Under the pieces are notes generated by a model that was given only the letters and a program-made list of their open reading frames with translations, ran no database searches and was not told where the DNA came from. Position numbers and translations under genes: made by a program. This document shows positions 24,856 to 33,631 of a stretch of DNA of 64,000 bases, piece by piece. Position 1 is the first letter of the stretch. Each line of letters opens with the position of its first letter. This DNA comes from Corynebacterium jeikeium (GTDB lineage Bacteria > Actinomycetota > Actinomycetes > Mycobacteriales > Mycobacteriaceae): assembly GCF_028609885.1 (NCBI RefSeq), contig NZ_CP063195.1, positions 1,736,001-1,800,000 of the forward strand, given 5' to 3'.

Positions 24856-26441
24856 AAGATACTCGCGAAGAAGCCGCAGCGGCCAAGGCGCGGCTCGACG
24901 CGGCAGAGAAGCAGCGCCAGGAAAACAACAACAATGTCCCCCTAGTCTTTGGCTGCCTGATGCTTGGCATGCTGATGTCCTCGCTGGGGCAGATGATCTT
25001 CTCCACCGCTCTGCCCACCCTCGTCGGTGAGCTTGGCGGCGCCAACAAAATGAGTTGGGTCATCACCAGCTTCCTGTTGACCATGACCATCGGCATGCCC
25101 GTCTACGGAAAACTGGGCGACCAGATGGGCCGCAAGCCGCTGTATCTGCTGGCAGTAACTCTGTTCCTGGTCGGGTCCGTCCTCGGCGCGCTGGCGCAGA
25201 GCATGAACATGATGATCGTCGCCCGTGGCGTGCAAGGCCTCGGTGCGGGCGGCCTGATGATCGGTGCCCAATCCATCATCGCCGACGTGGTTCCCGCCCG
25301 TGACCGTGGCCGATACATGGGCATCATGGGCGCCGTCTTCGGCCTGAGTTCCGTACTGGGGCCTCTGTTGGGCGGCTTCTTCACCGACGGTCCCGGCTGG
25401 CGCTGGGCGCTCTGGTTCAACGTGCCGCTGGCAGTCATTACGATCCTGATGGTTTTCTTCAACCTCAAGCTGCCGAAGCGCGGCTCGCGCGCACACTTGG
25501 ACGTCCCCGGTACGGTTTTGATGGCCGGCGCAACCAGCTCGCTGATTCTGCTGCTCACCTGGGGTGGTCGAGATTACGCCTGGTCGAGCCCCGTCATCAT
25601 CTGCCTGGGTATCGCGGCAGTCGTCTTGGCCACACTGTTTGTGCTGGTGGAACGCAAGGCCAAGGATCCGCTGATCCCGATGCAGCTGTTCACTGTCCGC
25701 AATTTCGTGGTCACCACAGCGGCCGGCACGATCACGGGTGTGGTCATGTTTGGCGTATTGGCTTACATGCCGACATACATTCAGATGGTTCACGGCATGA
25801 CCCCCACCAAGGCCGGTCTCATGATGATTCCGATGATGGCCGGAATGATCGTTACCGCCACCGCCTCCGGCCAGTACGTGTCCCGCACGGGTCGCTACAA
25901 GTGGTTCCCCGTCGCGGGTCTGCTCGTTGCCGCCACGGCGGTTGGTCTTATGGGGCTTTTTGACGCCCACGATTCCCTCGTGCACCTCGGTCTTGTTTTG
26001 GCTCTCATGGGTGTTGGCCTGGGGCTTTCGATGCAGATCCTGGTGCTGATTGTGCAGAACTCTTTCCCAATCTCGATGGTGGGAACTGCGACAGCTTCGA
26101 ATAACTTCTTCCGCCAGATTGGTGGCACGGCGGGCTCTGCGATTATCGGTTCGCTGTTCACACACCGCGTGGCGGATCTGATGGGTCAGCGGGTGCCCGG
26201 CGCGCTCAAGGAGTTGGGTCCGCAGGGGGCTGAGTTTGCGAAGGACTTCCAAGGCGGTGGCAGTGCGCGGTTGACCCCGGAGATCGTCGATACGCTGCCT
26301 GGCCCGTTGCATGACGCGATTATTACCTCGTATAACGACGCCCTCGTCCCAGTTCTCGGGGCTATGGCGCCGGTGGCCGTGTTGGCTGCGCTGATTCTGG
26401 TCTTGGTACGTCAGGACACCCTGAAGGAGACCATCGAGTAG
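24852..26441 (+). CDS. DHA2-family (EmrB/QacA-type) multidrug MFS transporter
   Basis: This 529-residue protein has a charged coil-like N-terminus (about 30 residues) and then 14 predicted membrane helices, the DHA2 topology. Typical sequences are GKLGDQMGRKPLYL (motif A), ARGVQGLGAGGLM (motif B) and GPLLGGFFTDGPGWRWALWFNVP (motif C and following). Members expel lipophilic cations, dyes or antibiotics using the proton gradient. The actual substrate is unknown. A reading frame reaching back to 24507 is a shadow of the tetR gene. Confidence 0.9.
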   Translation: MKDTREEAAAAKARLDAAEKQRQENNNNVPLVFGCLMLGMLMSSLGQMIFSTALPTLVGELGGANKMSWVITSFLLTMTIGMPVYGKLGDQMGRKPLYLLAVTLFLVGSVLGALAQSMNMMIVARGVQGLGAGGLMIGAQSIIADVVPARDRGRYMGIMGAVFGLSSVLGPLLGGFFTDGPGWRWALWFNVPLAVITILMVFFNLKLPKRGSRAHLDVPGTVLMAGATSSLILLLTWGGRDYAWSSPVIICLGIAAVVLATLFVLVERKAKDPLIPMQLFTVRNFVVTTAAGTITGVVMFGVLAYMPTYIQMVHGMTPTKAGLMMIPMMAGMIVTATASGQYVSRTGRYKWFPVAGLLVAATAVGLMGLFDAHDSLVHLGLVLALMGVGLGLSMQILVLIVQNSFPISMVGTATASNNFFRQIGGTAGSAIIGSLFTHRVADLMGQRVPGALKELGPQGAEFAKDFQGGGSARLTPEIVDTLPGPLHDAIITSYNDALVPVLGAMAPVAVLAALILVLVRQDTLKETIE

Positions 26442-26469
26442 TCCCCGTTGGGATCCTGCGCTTGGAAAG

Positions 26470-27207
26470 TTACTTGGTCTCTTCTGCCGATCCCTCAGCG
26501 TTGCCCTCGTCGGAGCGCTCCAGGTTTTCCTGGTAGTACTTCCAGGCCGGGCCACCCTCAAGGATCTTCTCCATCACCATGTTGTGGCGCCACGTGCCCT
26601 TCTTCGGCCCGTAGTTCATGTGGGACATGCAGTGGAATACGCCCACTTCCTCGAATCCTCGGGAGACGTGCAGCCGCACGGAGCCCTCGTTCTCCGGGAA
26701 AATGCTGGAGTGCATCGCCCAGTGGCCCTGCTCGGCGGCGTCCTTGAGCAGCCTATCGAGCAGGCTGCCGGCCACACCCTTGCCTGCGGCATCCTTGTGG
26801 ACGTAGATCGAGTCCTCCAGCACTCCGTCGAACACGTCACGGTGGCTGGCGGATGTGGCGGTGATCCACCCCAGGATCTTCTCCCCATCCTCGCCCAGGC
26901 CTGCGGCTGCGGCGGCTGCGGGATCCGTGTCGATGGCAACGAAAGAGAGCTCGGGCAGGCGGTGGCGCATAAAGTCTTCCCACGCTTCGGGCGCGTTTTC
27001 CTCAAAGGTCGCCTCGCCCGTATCCATACCGGTCTGCAGGATCTTCTGGACTTGCGGATAGTCCTTCTCCTCCATCAGGCGGATGGAGATTGCCTGCTTG
27101 GCACTGTTCTGGGCGTTGTTGCCAGCGTTGCTATCTGCGGCGCTCCCTGCAGTGTTCACAGAGTTCCCAGTATTCGCAGTGTTCCCTGCGGTGTTCGCGG
27201 AAGTCAT
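26470..27207 (-). CDS. GNAT-family N-acetyltransferase (phosphinothricin-acetyltransferase-like)
   Basis: This 245-residue protein starts with about 38 Asn/Thr/Ala-rich residues of low complexity, then a GNAT domain. The domain runs from SIRLMEEKDYPQVQKILQTGM through the acetyl-CoA motif VHKDAAGKGVAGSLLDRLL to GFEEVGVFHCMSHMNYG. The order and the F-x-E-V-G end resemble Pat/Bar-type acyltransferases that modify small amines such as phosphinothricin or methionine sulfone. The substrate is not determined. It is convergent with the efflux gene. Confidence 0.82.
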   Translation of the reverse strand: MTSANTAGNTANTGNSVNTAGSAADSNAGNNAQNSAKQAISIRLMEEKDYPQVQKILQTGMDTGEATFEENAPEAWEDFMRHRLPELSFVAIDTDPAAAAAAGLGEDGEKILGWITATSASHRDVFDGVLEDSIYVHKDAAGKGVAGSLLDRLLKDAAEQGHWAMHSSIFPENEGSVRLHVSRGFEEVGVFHCMSHMNYGPKKGTWRHNMVMEKILEGGPAWKYYQENLERSDEGNAEGSAEETK

Positions 27208-27270
27208 GGAAGAAATTGTGCCCTAAAACCCATCGTTTACGCCACCTGACTACCGGCAGCTGTGAGCGAA

Positions 27271-28662
27271 CTATCCTTTTTCCAACAGATTCGTCACCAG
27301 TTCAGCGATCGCGGAACGCTCGGACCGGGTCAGCGTAACGTGCGCGAACAGCGGATTGTTCTTCAGCTTTTCGATCACCGCCTGGATTCCGTCGTGGCGC
27401 CCTACCCGCAGGTTATCGCGCTGCGCAACGTCGTGAGTCAGTACAACGCGGGAGTTGCGCCCCAGGCGAGAGAGCACTGTTAGCAGGACGTTGCGTTCGA
27501 GTGACTGGGCCTCGTCCACAATGACGAAGCTGTCGTTGAGGCTGCGGCCACGGATGTGCGTCAGCGGCAGCACCTCCAGCAACCCGCGGGCGTCGATCTC
27601 CTCCAGCACGTTGTCACTCACCACCCCTTCTAGGGTGTCGTACACCGCCTGCGCCCAGGGGTTCATCTTTTCCGTTTCGCTGCCGGGCAGGTAACCCAAG
27701 TCCTGTCCACCGACGGCATACAGAGGGCGGAAGACGACGATGCGCTTGTGCTCACCGCGCTCCAGCACCGTCTCCAACCCGGCGCACAGCGCCAGCGCGG
27801 ACTTGCCGGTACCCGCGGATCCGCCGAGACTTACGATGCCAACCTCGTTATCCAGCAGCAAGTCCAGCGCCACGCGCTGCTGGGCGCTGCGTCCACGAAT
27901 ACCGAAGGCTTCCAAGTCGGTGGGAACCTGGCGCACCATTCCGTCGCCCATTGTGCGCGCCAGAACGGACTGGCTGCCCGCGGTCAACTGTAGGCCGCAG
28001 TGGATCGGCAGTTCATCGACCTCGTCGCCGTCTACCGTCAGCGCTCCAGAGATGTCGGCCTCCCCCACGTCGTACAGCTCGTCGATGATGCTGGAGGGCA
28101 CCTCCGCGCGGGCCATGCCGTTGTAGCCGGTAAGTACGACGTCCTGAGCGTGGTACTCGTCTGCGTCAAGACCAACAGCACCGGCCTTCACTCGCAGTGG
28201 CACGTCCTTCGTCACCAGTGTGACGTTGTGCCCTTCGGCCCGCAGGTTCAAAGCACAAGCCAGAATGCGGTGATCGTTTTGTTCTCCGCGCAGGCCCGTG
28301 GGCAGCACGGACTGGTCGACGTGGTTCAGTTCCACCTGGACGGTACCGCCGGCTTCATTAACAATGCTGGGCATGTCCAGCCGTCCGTGTTCCTGACGAA
28401 AATCTTCGAGCATGCGCAGAGCCTGACGAGCAAACCAGCCGAGTTCCGGGTGGTGGCGCTTGCCTTCTAGTTCACTGATCACGACGACGGGGAGAATGAT
28501 GCGGTGCTCCGCAAACTTGATGAGTGCCCAGGGATCGGATAGCAACACCGAAGTGTCGAGAACATAAGTGCGTAGGCCGAGCTCTGCGTCGGAATGCGCG
28601 TTGAGAGCCTGTTCTGCCTGAAGGTTCTGATGTGCCTGATCGGTGGGCGCGGCGGAAGTCAT
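27271..28662 (-). CDS. PhoH-family protein with N-terminal PIN domain (PhoH2)
   Basis: This 463-residue protein joins a PIN RNase domain ([13 protein letters not shown] near residue 32, with acidic residues onward) to a PhoH ATPase with Walker [13 protein letters not shown] (about residue 280) and Walker [13 protein letters not shown]. PhoH2 proteins in actinobacteria are ATP-dependent RNA helicases/RNases. The start at 28662 precedes a spacer of 27 variable residues before the PIN domain. It stands alone, with a 254-base upstream region that has no other gene. Confidence 0.92.
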   Translation of the reverse strand: MTSAAPTDQAHQNLQAEQALNAHSDAELGLRTYVLDTSVLLSDPWALIKFAEHRIILPVVVISELEGKRHHPELGWFARQALRMLEDFRQEHGRLDMPSIVNEAGGTVQVELNHVDQSVLPTGLRGEQNDHRILACALNLRAEGHNVTLVTKDVPLRVKAGAVGLDADEYHAQDVVLTGYNGMARAEVPSSIIDELYDVGEADISGALTVDGDEVDELPIHCGLQLTAGSQSVLARTMGDGMVRQVPTDLEAFGIRGRSAQQRVALDLLLDNEVGIVSLGGSAGTGKSALALCAGLETVLERGEHKRIVVFRPLYAVGGQDLGYLPGSETEKMNPWAQAVYDTLEGVVSDNVLEEIDARGLLEVLPLTHIRGRSLNDSFVIVDEAQSLERNVLLTVLSRLGRNSRVVLTHDVAQRDNLRVGRHDGIQAVIEKLKNNPLFAHVTLTRSERSAIAELVTNLLEKG

Positions 28663-28843
28663 GGAGGTGGTGCTCCTTTTAAGGGGTTATGAGCCAATCA
28701 ACCCGGACGTTCCACGCCGCAAAAGCTACGCTTTACATCCGGGAAACGGATGCGGTGGGTAGTTGTTACTTGCTTCGGACATCCTCGACGCTATGCGCGC
28801 CGCATGGAAATTACATTGTTGTCAGATGAACTCTGGGTAAACA

Positions 28844-28890
28844 TAAAAAGCCCCAGGTTCTGAGGCATTTTCCGCCCCTCACCTGGGGTT
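28844..28890 (-). terminator. Rho-independent terminator of the LGFP lipoprotein gene
   Basis: On the minus strand AACCCCAGGTGAGG pairs with CCTCAGAACCTGGGG across a short loop and is followed by CTTTTTATG. It sits 27 bases after the lipoprotein stop. Confidence 0.8.
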
Positions 28891-28916
28891 ATCAAGTTCT
28901 ACTTTAAAGTTAGAAC

Positions 28917-29573
28917 CTAGCGCTTCTCGATGGTCTCAGCGAACTTGCCGGAAGCGTCCTTTGCCCACGTAATGGTGCCGTTTTCGAAGGACTGGGTCCA
29001 ACCGTTAGCTGCGTCGCCCTTCTCCGGAGCGGTCGGCAGACCCAGCTCATTGTCCAGGCCGCCACCGTTGTTCCAAGTTTCGCCGATCTTGCCGATCAGC
29101 GGAACCGCACCGTGGTCCTTAGAGTTAGCAATCCAGCCCTTCTCGAAGGTAGCCAGGGAGCCATTCTCTCCCTCGGCGAACTCGGTCAGCTTACCGAAAG
29201 CGCCGGTCTCGCCGCCCTCGTTGTCCCAAGCGGTCTTGACATCCTTCGGCAGCTCAACCTCTTCACCGCTAGCGGTCTGAACCTTCTCAGTCTCACCCTT
29301 GGCATCGGCGCCCTCAGAGCCCTCAGCGTCAGCACCCTCAGAGCCCTCAGCCTCTGCACCCTCGGTCTCAGACTTGCCGTCCTTACCTTCACCGGCCTTA
29401 GCAGTAGCAGAATCGGCAGCCTCTCCAGCCTTCTCGGTGGCGGAGTTTGCTGCATCGCCGGCCTTATCCTTGGCGTCCTCTGCATCGTCGGAGCACGCAG
29501 CAACGCCGAATACCAGGGATGCACCTGCGGCCAGAGCCACTGCGGAACGGCGGAAACGCTTGTTGGAGTTCAT
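28917..29573 (-). CDS. LGFP-repeat lipoprotein
   Basis: This 218-residue secreted lipoprotein has a basic N-terminus, a hydrophobic stretch and a lipobox (FGVAAC, Cys about residue 27). A low-complexity linker of about 70 residues follows, made of alternating Ala/Lys/Glu/Asp patterns (DAANSATEKAGEAADSAT, then repeated EGSEGADA). The C-terminal half holds LGFP repeats (IGETWNNGGGLDNELGLPT). LGFP domains occur in cell-wall proteins of corynebacteria and may bind the arabinogalactan-mycolate layer. The linker looks like a stalk crossing the wall. The function is unknown. Confidence 0.85.
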   Translation of the reverse strand: MNSNKRFRRSAVALAAGASLVFGVAACSDDAEDAKDKAGDAANSATEKAGEAADSATAKAGEGKDGKSETEGAEAEGSEGADAEGSEGADAKGETEKVQTASGEEVELPKDVKTAWDNEGGETGAFGKLTEFAEGENGSLATFEKGWIANSKDHGAVPLIGKIGETWNNGGGLDNELGLPTAPEKGDAANGWTQSFENGTITWAKDASGKFAETIEKR

Positions 29574-29704
29574 TACTAATACCTTTCTGTCGGTTCTTTT
29601 TAGCTCTCACTTATCGCAAGAGCGCCACCCCTCCAGTCGTAGTAGCTTTCCTATGAAGAATGCACGCCCCGTTTGGGAATCTTGACCCAACCGAGATCAA
29701 CTCT

Positions 29705-30421
29705 TTATCTTCGCCGCGCACCTTGGGGAGTCTTTTTCTTTCCGCTTTTATTGCCTTTATCTGCATTTTTACTGACGCCACCACGTCCTCGCTTAGCCAC
29801 CTGTCGCGAGCTGCTCGCGGTGCGCCCTTTGCATATCCCAACGAAGTCCTGGATGACGTCACTGTCGGATTCTGTAAGCCACATCAGGGCCACACGGGTG
29901 CGGGGACACGTGGTGGCGTCAATCCCCAAAAGGTCACGATGAACCACCCCGCGCTGGTTAATAGATCGCAGCAAGGGGCGCGGAGCTACGGCGATACCAA
30001 CATTGGCAGCCACTACCTGCAGGGCTTCGCGCAGTGCTCCCACATCATCCCATCCGTTGGACGGGGTAACGTACATCAGCTTCTCGTCAACTAGCTCTCG
30101 AAAGGCGATGGAATCCATGACCTTGACGGGATGATCCTTGGGGGCAGCGACGCCGATCTGTTCCTCATAGAGAGCAACCTCGTGCATATCAGCCGGGCGC
30201 TCAAACCCCTGCGCGGGGAGGCGCACCAATGCAACATCCGCCTGTCCTGCACGAATGTAGGGTAACGGGTCGTCGGCGCCCGCGCTGGCAATCTTCCACC
30301 CGGGAACTCGCTCGTCAAAGCGGCGGAACCATTTATCCGGCTGCACGCCAGTACTAAAAACAACTTTCAAGTGCTGACGCGCCTTCACGGTGCGGTTCTG
30401 CGGAGAGGGCTGAGTGGGCAT
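29705..30421 (-). CDS. LysR-type substrate-binding-domain protein without a DNA-binding domain
   Basis: About 238 residues match only the effector-binding (periplasmic-binding-like) half of LysR regulators: LKVVFSTGVQPDKWFRRFDERVPGW and QADVALVRLP are visible. There is no helix-turn-helix before it; the upstream frame is only a short extension. The C-terminus is a very basic Lys/Arg/Gly tail. Such stand-alone proteins next to a DUF5997 gene are conserved in Corynebacterium and relatives. The basic tail could contact DNA, RNA or membrane. I chose Met 30421, which leaves room for the divergent promoter. Confidence 0.75.
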   Translation of the reverse strand: MPTQPSPQNRTVKARQHLKVVFSTGVQPDKWFRRFDERVPGWKIASAGADDPLPYIRAGQADVALVRLPAQGFERPADMHEVALYEEQIGVAAPKDHPVKVMDSIAFRELVDEKLMYVTPSNGWDDVGALREALQVVAANVGIAVAPRPLLRSINQRGVVHRDLLGIDATTCPRTRVALMWLTESDSDVIQDFVGICKGRTASSSRQVAKRGRGGVSKNADKGNKSGKKKTPQGARRR

Positions 30422-30458
30422 GGGACTAATAATAGAGCCGTTCATTAGAATGATGGGC

Positions 30459-30827
30459 ATGACTGACGCAAACCCGAGTTACAAGTCCGGCCCGCCCATG
30501 AAACCCGCCACCGCCGCTAAGAAGCTGGCCATTTACCTTCCGGCCACCCCGCAGGAGTTTCAGGATTCCGCACTCAGCCACGAGCAATTCGTAGAGCTGC
30601 AGAAGAATCCGCCCGAGTGGCTGCAGACGCTGCGTCGAGAAGGGCCGCACCCACGCCCCGAGGTAGCTCGCAAACTAGGCATTAGCATTACGTCGCTTAA
30701 GAACAATGACATGGATAAGCCGCTCACTACAGCGGAGATTAAGGCATTGCTTGAAAAGCAGCCAGAGTGGTTGCGGGAGGCTCGCACTAAGTTGGCTAGC
30801 GAGCGAGATGAGACGGGGCGTCAATAG
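30459..30827 (+). CDS. DUF5997 family protein
   Basis: This 122-residue soluble protein contains the segments MKPATAAKKLAIYLPATPQEFQ and the repeated PEWLxxLRxEGPHPRPEVARKLGIS that characterise DUF5997. Its last part, including PLTTAEIKALL, looks like a small helical DNA-binding fold. It is divergent from the LysR-like gene by fewer than 40 bases, so the pair probably shares regulation. Other in-frame starts lie at 30450 and 30453. No function is established. Confidence 0.75.
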   Translation: MTDANPSYKSGPPMKPATAAKKLAIYLPATPQEFQDSALSHEQFVELQKNPPEWLQTLRREGPHPRPEVARKLGISITSLKNNDMDKPLTTAEIKALLEKQPEWLREARTKLASERDETGRQ

Positions 30828-30871
30828 CTTCAGCCAAAGGCGGCAATCGCCCCTCAGGGCAGCATATAAAA
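30828..30871. other. Spacer after the DUF5997 gene
   Basis: No feature is seen here except the start of an A-rich run that becomes the T-run of the minus-strand terminator. Confidence 0.4.
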
Positions 30872-31178
30872 AATAAGAAAAGGCGAGGATAAGCCCGATA
30901 TTTCGGACCTTTCCTCGCCTTTCGCCTTCGATGGTGACGAGCCATCAGAAGCCTTTATCCGGTAAGCAATCGCCAGGTGACGAAACTGTCGATTGCGGGA
31001 CAACCGGATGAACAACCGCAACACCTCGGAGGAGAAAGCTGTAGCCGATGCTCATGCGCTTCGGGGAGAAGAGAGAAACCCTCATCGCATGAATACTGCG
31101 CCGGCAACCCGACTTTCGACAGGTGCTGCAACATATTCCACAACTGCAGTGCGCCTCAGGTGACTAGCCTGCGACACA
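30872..31178 (-). ncRNA. Probable ~300-nt non-coding RNA
   Basis: A near-consensus promoter (31185-31214) points left into about 300 bases that lack a convincing ORF, and an intrinsic terminator ends the stretch. The sequence has several strong stems, for example GCAATCG with CGATTGC (closed by ATCCGG/CCGGAT outside) and TCATGCG with CGCATGA. The size, promoter strength and isolation resemble abundant housekeeping RNAs of actinobacteria such as Ms1/MTS2823, but I cannot show sequence homology. I looked for RNase P, tmRNA, SRP RNA and common riboswitch cores on both strands and did not find them. The call rests on architecture. Confidence 0.6.
30878..30922 (-). terminator. Terminator of the minus-strand RNA
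   Basis: On the minus strand AAAGGCGAGGA pairs with TCCTCGCCTTTT around a 22-base loop and is followed by CTTATTTTTT. The T-run is on the minus strand, so it ends the leftward RNA rather than the DUF5997 message, though the stem could work weakly in both directions. Confidence 0.8.
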
Positions 31179-31184
31179 CTCAAG

Positions 31185-31214
31185 AGGTTAGCCAACCCTC
31201 ACTTGGCTTGTCAA
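31185..31214 (-). promoter_or_regulatory. Sigma-A-type promoter of the ncRNA
   Basis: Read on the minus strand, TTGACA (31214-31209) is followed by an 18-base spacer and TAACCT (31190-31185). The -35 is a perfect consensus, which is unusual among the promoters of this window. It predicts a start site near 31178. Confidence 0.7.
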
Positions 31215-31559
31215 TATTTAAGCAACAAAATTGTTGAATAAATATCTGACCTGGGGTTATATCGACCTCAAGTGGACAGGTTTGACCACAGGGGGTGGAT
31301 CTAAAGGTATGCGCAGCGCTTGATGACACATTTTCGCCCAATATCGAGGGGTTTCCTTGTGCTTTCACCCCAAAGAAATGCTATTCTCATAAACAATGCA
31401 GAGATGCACGTCACAATAGCGATGTGACATCCAGCTGCAACACAAAGAAATCTCTATAACCAACCTTGCCGCTGCTGGCGCTACTTGCGACGCTGACGAA
31501 TCCAGCGATTCAGCCTTTTAGTAGTTCACGCAGCCATTGCCTTGGTTTGAAAGGAACCC
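31215..31559. promoter_or_regulatory. Upstream region of the acyl-CoA dehydrogenase gene, with an inverted repeat
   Basis: No ORF is seen in these 345 bases. GTCAC-N9-GTGAC (31410-31428) forms an inverted repeat that could bind a dimeric regulator of the fatty-acid gene downstream. A TATTCT -10-like element lies just upstream, near 31382. The binding protein is unknown. Confidence 0.4.
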
Positions 31560-32735
31560 ATGAAGAACTTCCTGCCACGCAACATTTTCGAAGAAGAGCA
31601 CAACATGTTCCGCGAGGCCTGCGCGGACTTCGTGAAGGCCGAGATCGCCCCGAACGTTGACCGCTGGCACGAGCAGGGCTACTGCGACCGTGAGATGTTC
31701 CAGAAGGCTGGTCAGCAGGGCCTGCTGGGCATGATGGCACCGGAACAGTTCGGCGGCGGCGGTATGGAGAACGACTACCGCTTCAACGCTGTACTGACCG
31801 AGGAGCTGGCTAAGGCTGACTCTGGTTCCGTCATCGTGGGCATCCAGACCATCAACGACCTGGTCATTCCTTACCTGCAGCGCTTCGGCAACGACGATCA
31901 GAAGGAGCGTTTCCTGAAGCCGCTGTGTGCCGGTGAGAAGATCGCCGCACTGGCAATGACCGAGCCGGGCGCAGGCGCCGACCTGGCTGGCATCCGCACC
32001 TTCGCTAAGAAGGACGAGAACGGCGACTACATCGTCAACGGCGCAAAGACCTTCATCTCCAACGGTGTTCAGGCAGACTTCACCCTGCTGGTCGTCGTGA
32101 CCAACCCGGAGAAGGGCCGCGCAGGCGTTTCCATGCTGATCGTTGAGGACGGCATGGAGGGCTACACCAAGACCGGCCCGCTGAAGAAGGTCGGCCTGAA
32201 GTCCCAGGACACCGCTGAGCTGTCCTTCGAGGACACCCGCGTTCCGAAGGAGAACCTGCTGGGCGAAGAGGGCGCAGCATTCGGTTACCTGCGCACCAAC
32301 CTGGCTCAGGAGCGTCTGTCCATCGCCGTGGGCTCCATCGCTACCTCCCGCCGCGCATTCGATCTGGTTTACAAGCACTCCCAGGATCGCAAGACCTTCG
32401 GTCAGCGCCTGATCGACCACCAGGCATACCGTTGGGAGCTGGCCAAGATGGCCACCAACATCCAGGGCTCCCAGTCCTTCGTTGATGCCTGCATCATGGA
32501 GAAGGTCAACGGCACCCTGGACGAGGTCACCGGTGCAATGGCTAAGTACCAGACCACCGAGCTGCAGATCGAGGTTGTAAACGAGGCCCTGCAGCTGCAC
32601 GGCGGCTACGGCTTCATGCTGGAGTACCCGATCTCCACCCACTACCTGGACTCCCGTGTCCAGCCGATCTACGGCGGCCCGAACGAGATCATGATCGAGA
32701 TCATCTCTCGCCGCCTGGCCAAGGGTGAGAACTAA
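31560..32735 (+). CDS. Acyl-CoA dehydrogenase
   Basis: This 391-residue flavoenzyme introduces the first double bond in acyl-CoA beta-oxidation. Typical sequences are AMTEPGAGADLAGIRTFAKKDENG (FAD/substrate loop), NGAKTFISNG, and the C-terminal QLHGGYGFMLEYPI. The catalytic Glu is expected near the end, in YGGPNEIMIEII. The codon choice is strongly biased (CTG, GGC, AAG, GAG), suggesting high expression. It is convergent with an enoyl-CoA hydratase gene, so two steps of fatty-acid breakdown lie side by side. Chain-length specificity cannot be read from the sequence. Confidence 0.93.
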   Translation: MKNFLPRNIFEEEHNMFREACADFVKAEIAPNVDRWHEQGYCDREMFQKAGQQGLLGMMAPEQFGGGGMENDYRFNAVLTEELAKADSGSVIVGIQTINDLVIPYLQRFGNDDQKERFLKPLCAGEKIAALAMTEPGAGADLAGIRTFAKKDENGDYIVNGAKTFISNGVQADFTLLVVVTNPEKGRAGVSMLIVEDGMEGYTKTGPLKKVGLKSQDTAELSFEDTRVPKENLLGEEGAAFGYLRTNLAQERLSIAVGSIATSRRAFDLVYKHSQDRKTFGQRLIDHQAYRWELAKMATNIQGSQSFVDACIMEKVNGTLDEVTGAMAKYQTTELQIEVVNEALQLHGGYGFMLEYPISTHYLDSRVQPIYGGPNEIMIEIISRRLAKGEN

Positions 32736-32769
32736 GGCCTAGCTCTACTAGGTCCAGCCCTACGGGGCC

Positions 32770-33621
32770 CTACTCCCCCTTAAACTGCGGTGGTCGCTTT
32801 CCTAGGAAGGCGGCCACCGCTTCGCTATGGTCGGCGGTGTTAAACAGGCGCAGCTGTGCCTCCGCCTCCGCCGCGGCAGCATCGCTAATCGCCGCGGTGT
32901 TCTTCACCAGCGCCTTCATCTCCTTATATGCCGCGGTCGGGCCAGCGGCGAAGTTGTTAGCCAGCTTCTCCACGGTCGCTTCGAGATCCGCCGGCTCTAC
33001 AAGCTGCTCTACCAGGCCCAGCTCTGCGGCTTCCTCGGCGGGCACTTTGCGATCCAGGAGCAGCAACTGCAGAGCCTTCGCACGCCCCACGCAGTCCACC
33101 AGGGTCTGTGACAGGCCCGAGTCCGCCGCCAGGCCCACACCCGTGAAGGCGCCCTTGAAAGAGGCTGCTGTGGACATCACGCGGAAGTCGCAGGCCATTG
33201 CCAGTCCCCAGCCCGCACCTGCCGCCGGCCCCTGAATCGCGGCGATCGTCGGCACGCTGATCCCGGCGAGGAGCTCAGTCATGGGGTTGTACTCCTCCAC
33301 CACCTTTTCCATCCCCGTGCGATTCTGCGTATCCCGCAGCTGTTCCTTCAGATCCTGGCCGGAGCAGAACGCCTTGCCGTTGGCGCGCAAAACCACGGCA
33401 CGCACCGCGGAGCCAAGTTCTTCGGAATCCTTTTGCGCATTCCGGAATGCCTCGATCAGTGCGAGCCGGAGTTCTTGATTCAACGAGTTGTATGCCCCCG
33501 TGCGGTTCAGCGTGATGTAGCGTACGGCTCCAACTGTGGAGACCTGCACGATGTCGCCCGTCGGAGTCGACGCAGCGGCAGTGCTTGGAGAGTTAGCAGA
33601 GTTTGGAGTGTCCTGAGTCAT
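32770..33621 (-). CDS. Enoyl-CoA hydratase/isomerase family protein
   Basis: This 283-residue crotonase-fold enzyme begins MTQDTPNSANS with a Ser/Ala/Thr-rich N-terminus. The core shows VRYITLNRTGAYNSLN, GKAFCSGQDLKEQ (oxyanion hole) and AAIQGPAAGAGWGLAMACDFRV. The usual enoyl-hydratase Glu pair is not clearly preserved, and the GQDL motif resembles PaaG-type isomerases, so the reaction could be isomerisation in phenylacetate or fatty-acid catabolism. An in-frame extension to 33663 is rejected because it would run into the LysR gene that follows in the same direction upstream. Confidence 0.85.
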   Translation of the reverse strand: MTQDTPNSANSPSTAAASTPTGDIVQVSTVGAVRYITLNRTGAYNSLNQELRLALIEAFRNAQKDSEELGSAVRAVVLRANGKAFCSGQDLKEQLRDTQNRTGMEKVVEEYNPMTELLAGISVPTIAAIQGPAAGAGWGLAMACDFRVMSTAASFKGAFTGVGLAADSGLSQTLVDCVGRAKALQLLLLDRKVPAEEAAELGLVEQLVEPADLEATVEKLANNFAAGPTAAYKEMKALVKNTAAISDAAAAEAEAQLRLFNTADHSEAVAAFLGKRPPQFKGE

Positions 33622-33631
33622 AGAACAAACT

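Noticed and set aside
30925..31180. c-di-AMP (ydaO) or cobalamin riboswitch on the plus strand
   Set aside because: Conserved cores were not found, and the terminator T-run and the strong promoter both point to the minus strand.
30977..31237. 86-codon plus-strand ORF in the region before the acyl-CoA dehydrogenase gene
   Set aside because: Cys/Ser/His-rich composition, no ribosome site, and it overlaps strong RNA stems and a minus-strand promoter. The non-coding RNA reading is better supported.
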